Shown piece after piece: positions 8,740 through 9,936 of a stretch of DNA of 9,936 nt (position 1 is its first letter; every line of letters starts with the position of its first letter). The translations under genes were made by a program, and so were the position numbers. The notes beneath the pieces are model-generated. The model made no database searches, was not told the origin of the DNA, and saw only the letters and a list, made by a program, of their open reading frames with translations. Origin of the DNA: CAYVBN01 sp964538565 (GTDB lineage Bacteria > Pseudomonadota > Alphaproteobacteria > Rhizobiales > Xanthobacteraceae); NCBI GenBank assembly GCA_964538565.1, contig CAZIGW010000129.1, forward strand, positions 1 to 9,936. Direction: 5' to 3'.

Positions 8740-9138
8740 ATGCCGACGTTCCACTTCGAGCTCGTGTCGCCGGAGAGGTTGTTGTTCTCCGGCCAGGTGA
8801 CGCAGGTCGACGTGCCGGGCGAAGAGGGCGATTTCGGCGTGTTCGCCGGCCACGCTCCCTACGTGGCGACGTTGAAGCCGGGTGTCCTCACGGTTCACGG
8901 CGAGGGCCAGCCGCAGCGCATCGTGGTGCGCGGCGGCTTCGCCGAGGTCGGCGCCTCCGGGCTGACGGTTCTCGCCGAGCAGGCCATTCCGGTCGACGAG
9001 GTCGATTCCGCCGAGATCGCCCAGGCCATCAAGGACGCCGAGGAGGACATCGCCGACGCCACCGACGAGGCGGTGCGCGACAAGGCCCGTCAGCGGCTCG
9101 AACAGCTGCGCACGCTCGCGACCGCGCTCGAGAAATAG
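8740..9138 (+). CDS. atpC: ATP synthase F1 epsilon subunit
   Basis: The epsilon subunit binds the foot of gamma at the c-ring and can inhibit ATP hydrolysis. It has 132 residues. The N-terminal beta-sandwich (1-85) carries the conserved VDVPGEEGDFGVFAGHAP stretch at 23-40. The C-terminal helical hairpin (about 90-131) is fully present, so the inhibitory arm exists. GAGGGG at 8726-8731 is a strong binding site 8 nt before the ATG. The gene is last in the operon, 42 bp after atpD, and ends 10 bp from the stop of the oppositely directed rppH. Confidence 0.97.
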   Translation: MPTFHFELVSPERLLFSGQVTQVDVPGEEGDFGVFAGHAPYVATLKPGVLTVHGEGQPQRIVVRGGFAEVGASGLTVLAEQAIPVDEVDSAEIAQAIKDAEEDIADATDEAVRDKARQRLEQLRTLATALEK

Positions 9139-9158
9139 CGGTCGTGCCTCACGGCCGC
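9138..9158. terminator. Hairpin at the atpC/rppH tail-to-tail junction
   Basis: Bases 9138-9146 pair with 9150-9158 over nine base pairs, with one G-U pair in the plus-strand RNA, around the 3-nt loop CCT. The stem begins at the last base of the atpC stop codon. On the plus strand no T-run follows. On the minus strand the G-U becomes a C-A mismatch, but the stem is followed by CTATTTCTC, a weak pyrimidine tract. It is the only structure available to separate the two convergent units, so it is a reasonable terminator candidate without being a textbook one. Confidence 0.4.
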
Positions 9159-9658
9159 GCCGCGAAGGCGGCGAATTCCGCGACCACGCGCTCGTAGACG
9201 GCGCGTTTGAACGGCACCACCAGCGCCGGCAGATTGGCGGCCGGCTCCCAGCGCCAGGCGACGAATTCCGGCTTGTGCTGCCCGCCGCCCGGATGCGCGA
9301 TGTCGATCTCGCTGTCGTCGCCGGTGAAGCGCAGCGCGTACCATTTCTGCGTCTGCCCGCGATAGCGGCCGCCCCACGCCTGCCCGACGATCTCGCGCGG
9401 AATGTCGTAGGCGAGCCACTCCGCGATTTCGCCGAGCCGTTCGACCGAACGGATGCTGGTCTCTTCGTGGAGCTCGCGCAGCGTCGCGCTCCATGGATCT
9501 TCGCCCTCTTCGAGCCCGCCCTGCGGCATCTGCCAGACGTGCGTCATGTCCACGTGCTCGGGGCCGTCGGCGCGCCGGCCGACGAAAACGTGGCCGGCGC
9601 GGTTGAACACCATCGCGCCGACACACGGACGATAGGGAAGGTCCTCGTAACGGGCCAT
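9149..9658 (-). CDS. rppH: RNA pyrophosphohydrolase RppH (Nudix; IalA-like)
   Basis: This Nudix hydrolase removes pyrophosphate from 5'-triphosphorylated mRNAs and so triggers RNase E-dependent decay; homologs in Bartonella are called IalA. With the ATG at 9658 it has 169 residues beginning MARYEDLPYRPCVGAMVFN, which matches how family members start. An in-frame ATG at 9682 would add MLRLAVRR; neither has a clear Shine-Dalgarno. Numbering from the ATG at 9658, the Nudix box runs 47-69: G47, then E53, then REL at 61-63 and EE at 65-66. It ends TSI, with serine in place of the consensus glycine, which I regard as usual in this alphaproteobacterial branch. Other RppH marks are FVGRRADGPEHVDMTHVWQMPQGG before the box, and QTQKWYALRF and PEFVAWRW after it. 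The gene is convergent with atpC, and an IS481 remnant lies upstream. Confidence 0.95.
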   Translation of the reverse strand: MARYEDLPYRPCVGAMVFNRAGHVFVGRRADGPEHVDMTHVWQMPQGGLEEGEDPWSATLRELHEETSIRSVERLGEIAEWLAYDIPREIVGQAWGGRYRGQTQKWYALRFTGDDSEIDIAHPGGGQHKPEFVAWRWEPAANLPALVVPFKRAVYERVVAEFAAFAARP

Positions 9659-9803
9659 TCTGCGCACCGCGAGCCGCAGCATGATGCCGGGGCTGGACGT
9701 CGGTTTTGCTGCAGGTCGCGATCGGAATCAATCCAGGCCGGCGCCTGAAAGATTCCGCGCGCCGCCTTTCCGTCGGCGGAATGGCCGCGGACCCTCGACC
9801 GGC

Positions 9804-9890
9804 AGCCTCCGGCGTCCGCCCGCGCTCGATCTGTCGCACAATTCGCTCTCGACCACGCGGCGTCAGGCGGGCATTCTTATGCACGTTCAT
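9804..9890 (-). pseudogene. IS481-family transposase, 5' fragment
   Basis: From an ATG at 9890, leftward, the translation MNVHKNARLTPRGRERIVRQ, followed by IERGRTPEA, is the recognisable N-terminus of alphaproteobacterial IS481-family transposases, just before their helix-turn-helix. A strong Shine-Dalgarno, GGAGGA, sits at 9900-9895. After about 29 codons the similarity stops, where the family would continue with a '..aGvs.rTvrkW..R' segment. The other two frames do not pick it up, so this looks like truncation and not a frameshift. The DDE catalytic domain is absent, and the sequence leads into the rppH upstream region. The frame stays open in a meaningless register across rppH to 9090. Confidence 0.75.
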
Positions 9891-9936
9891 CCGGTCCTCC
9901 GAGAAAAGCGTGAAGCTTCAGCAACTTCAGCTTCCC
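9804..9936 (-). mobile_element. Remnant left end of an IS481-family insertion sequence
   Basis: This contains the truncated transposase start plus 46 bp of the element's upstream end, which runs to the window edge. The transposase reads leftward, so an intact element would have its body inside this window; it does not, so the element is broken here. Between 9912 and 9934 the bases make GAAGCT...AGCTTC and a direct repeat CTTCAG-CAA-CTTCAG, which may belong to the terminal region of the IS. The terminal inverted repeat itself and any target duplication would lie right of the edge. Confidence 0.6.

Noticed and set aside
7165..8898. 577-codon open frame antisense to atpD and into atpC
   Set aside because: Same composition artefact opposite strongly conserved atpD codons; it crosses gene borders and has no recognisable domain.
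9703..9731. TTGATT-17-CAAAAC on the minus strand as rppH promoter
   Set aside because: The -10 is poor and the spacing match alone is weak; not enough to call a promoter.

Overview
The window is GC-rich chromosomal DNA that looks like an alphaproteobacterium, most likely Hyphomicrobiales (Rhizobiales). Three things point that way. The F1 genes of ATP synthase form their own cluster (atpHAGDC) with no FO genes beside them. The protein sequences, especially AtpD, PriA and an IalA-like RppH, have the character of that order as I remember it. The priA and xerC neighbours also fit. The assignment rests on recognising families by eye, not on a search.

Layout from left to right: (1) the N-terminal 100 codons of a XerC-type tyrosine recombinase, minus strand, running off the left edge; (2) a 195-bp divergent gap; (3) priA, the replication-restart helicase, plus strand; (4) a short convergent gap; (5) a CynX/NimT-like major facilitator transporter, minus strand; (6) a 315-bp divergent gap with the likely promoter and leader of the atp operon, a possible operator dyad and two hairpins; (7) atpH-atpA-atpG-atpD-atpC, plus strand, giving delta, alpha, gamma, beta and epsilon; (8) a hairpin at the tail-to-tail junction; (9) rppH, the Nudix RNA pyrophosphohydrolase, minus strand; (10) about 120 bp with no gene; (11) the truncated 5' end of an IS481-family transposase gene, also pointing left, running to the right edge.

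Functionally this is a housekeeping stretch. XerC resolves chromosome dimers and PriA restarts collapsed forks. The atp operon makes the catalytic F1 head, and RppH starts mRNA decay by converting 5' triphosphate ends. The transporter and the IS481 remnant are the two accessory-looking pieces. I found no defence system, CRISPR array, tRNA, rRNA or clearly new system. The non-routine signals are regulatory or evolutionary: the atp leader with two hairpins that compete with an alternative pairing, a 22-bp dyad between the divergent promoters, hairpins at atpD/atpC and atpC/rppH, and the broken IS481 end upstream of rppH.
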